A stretch of DNA of 64,000 bases, from NCBI GenBank assembly GCA_017477245.1, contig JAFUWY010000039.1:61753-125752 (forward strand). The letters run 5' to 3'. Source of the DNA: Bacteroidales bacterium (GTDB lineage Bacteria; Bacteroidota; Bacteroidia; Bacteroidales; UBA932). Under the pieces are notes generated by a model. The model ran no database searches and was not told the origin of the DNA. It saw only the letters and a list, made by a program, of their open reading frames with translations. Position 1 is the stretch's first letter, and each line of letters begins with the position of its first letter. A program made the translations under genes and the position numbers. Of this stretch, positions 63,131 through 64,000 are shown in pieces.

Positions 63131-64000
63131 TGGACGGACTGAGAGAAGCGCTGGGCCGCAGGATCCTGATCCTGGACGGGGCGATGGGCACGATGCTCCA
63201 GCGCCACGGCCTCAGCGGCAACAGCGAATCCTTCAACCTGTCCCATCCGGACACGATCCTGGACATCCACCGCGCCTACATCGATGCGGGCGCGGACATC
63301 ATCACGACCAACACCTTCAGCGCCAACCGCCTGTCCCAGGCCGAGTACGGCTGCGCCGCGCAGGCGCAGGATTTCGCCCGGGCGGGCGCGCGGCTCGCGC
63401 GCGAAGCCGCCGAGACCGCGCCGCGCCGCGTCTGGGTGGCCGGATCGCTCGGCCCCACCGGCAAATCGCTCACCCTGGCGCAGGACCTTTCCGACCCCGC
63501 CTGGCGGGCGGTCTCCTTCGACGAGATGGCGCAGGCCTACGCCGAGCAGGTCCGGGGGCTGCTGGAGGGCGGCGTGGACATCCTGCTGCTGGAGACCTGT
63601 TTCGACGCCCTGAATGCCAAGGCGGCCCTCTATGCCATCAGCGGCATCCCGGAGGCCGCGGCGCTGCCGCTGATGGTCTCCGTGTCGGCCGCCGACCGCA
63701 GCGGGCGCACACTGACCGGCCAGACGCCGGAAGCCTTCTTCCGCTCCATCCGCCATGCCCGCCCGCTCTGCTTCGGGCTCAACTGCTCGCTCGGGGCGCA
63801 GGACCTCGCGCCGCTCGTCGCGGACGTCGCCGCCTGGGCCGACTGCGCCGTGAGCTGCTACCCCAACGCCGGGCTGCCCAACGAGATGGGGCAGTACGAC
63901 GAGACGCCCGCACAGACGGCCGCCGCGCTGGAGCGGATGGCCCGCGGCGGCCTGCTCAACCTCGCCGGCGGCTGCTGCGGCACGACGCCGGAGCACATCC
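63130..64000 (+). CDS. metH: Methionine synthase, cobalamin-dependent (MetH), N-terminal part only
   Basis: 290 residues visible; the frame is open at the window end. This is the homocysteine S-methyltransferase domain: [11 protein letters not shown] near residue 15, TTNTFSANR near 60, [11 protein letters not shown] near 105, LLLETCFDA near 154, and the zinc-binding Cys residues in [10 protein letters not shown] near 217 and [11 protein letters not shown] at the end. The methyltetrahydrofolate, B12 and reactivation domains would follow outside. A lone BhmT/MmuM-type protein cannot be strictly excluded, but the metF coupling favours MetH. Confidence 0.88.
   Translation, partial: MDGLREALGRRILILDGAMGTMLQRHGLSGNSESFNLSHPDTILDIHRAYIDAGADIITTNTFSANRLSQAEYGCAAQAQDFARAGARLAREAAETAPRRVWVAGSLGPTGKSLTLAQDLSDPAWRAVSFDEMAQAYAEQVRGLLEGGVDILLLETCFDALNAKAALYAISGIPEAAALPLMVSVSAADRSGRTLTGQTPEAFFRSIRHARPLCFGLNCSLGAQDLAPLVADVAAWADCAVSCYPNAGLPNEMGQYDETPAQTAAALERMARGGLLNLAGGCCGTTPEHI

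Overview
The window looks like chromosomal DNA from a GC-rich member of the Bacteroidota, most likely the order Bacteroidales. Three things support this: repeated promoter-like TAnnTTTG boxes a short distance before start codons, weak Shine-Dalgarno signals, and a complete bat (Bacteroides aerotolerance) operon. Gene families such as DUF389, PhoH-PIN and the short AIR-synthase-like protein also fit. Placement below order level is not supported by what can be read. Almost every base lies in or beside a gene, no gene-free stretch exceeds 300 bases, and no prophage, transposase, rRNA operon or CRISPR array was seen.

Layout. 1-2540: a divergent carbohydrate-degrading pair, a GH2 enzyme cut by the window edge and a GH28 polygalacturonase-like enzyme. 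2648-10580: a DUF389 membrane protein, a ferredoxin-type aldo/keto reductase, pyruvate phosphate dikinase, a PIN-PhoH ATPase and an AIR-synthase-like protein. 10631-18827: folC, a large alpha-2-macroglobulin-like protein, an unknown 125-residue protein, an outer-membrane barrel remnant and truA. 18854-27027: the moxR-DUF58-bat operon, with batD and batE fused. 27151-31310: an ExbB/ExbD/TonB set, then an RG-rich RluB-type pseudouridine synthase and era. 31317-45377: topoisomerase IV A, recJ, lysS, a TrmH-type methyltransferase, aroE, aroK, ssb, two paralogous MFS transporters and dxs.

45428-58404 is the core expression block: tRNA-Thr, tRNA-Tyr, tRNA-Gly, tRNA-Thr, tuf, tRNA-Trp, secE, nusG, rplK, rplA, rplJ, rplL, rpoB, rpoC. 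From 58466 to the end is a sulfur amino-acid island: cysK, metY, an Lrp-type regulator, cysE, metF and the start of metH. Together these cover serine to O-acetylserine to cysteine, sulfhydrylation of O-acetylhomoserine, and methylation of homocysteine by methyltetrahydrofolate.

The most unusual signal is a set of palindromic DNA elements, several sitting in frame inside housekeeping genes. Short hairpin elements with the outer signature GTCAT...ATCTCC occur in the topoisomerase IV A tail, in truA and in the central loop of an MFS transporter. Two related 116-bp inverted-repeat elements lengthen a TrmH-type methyltransferase by about 90 residues. A separate 103-bp palindrome lies just upstream of metY. 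These look like small non-autonomous mobile or selfish repeats tolerated in loops and tails, comparable in principle to palindromic elements inserted in Rickettsia genes.
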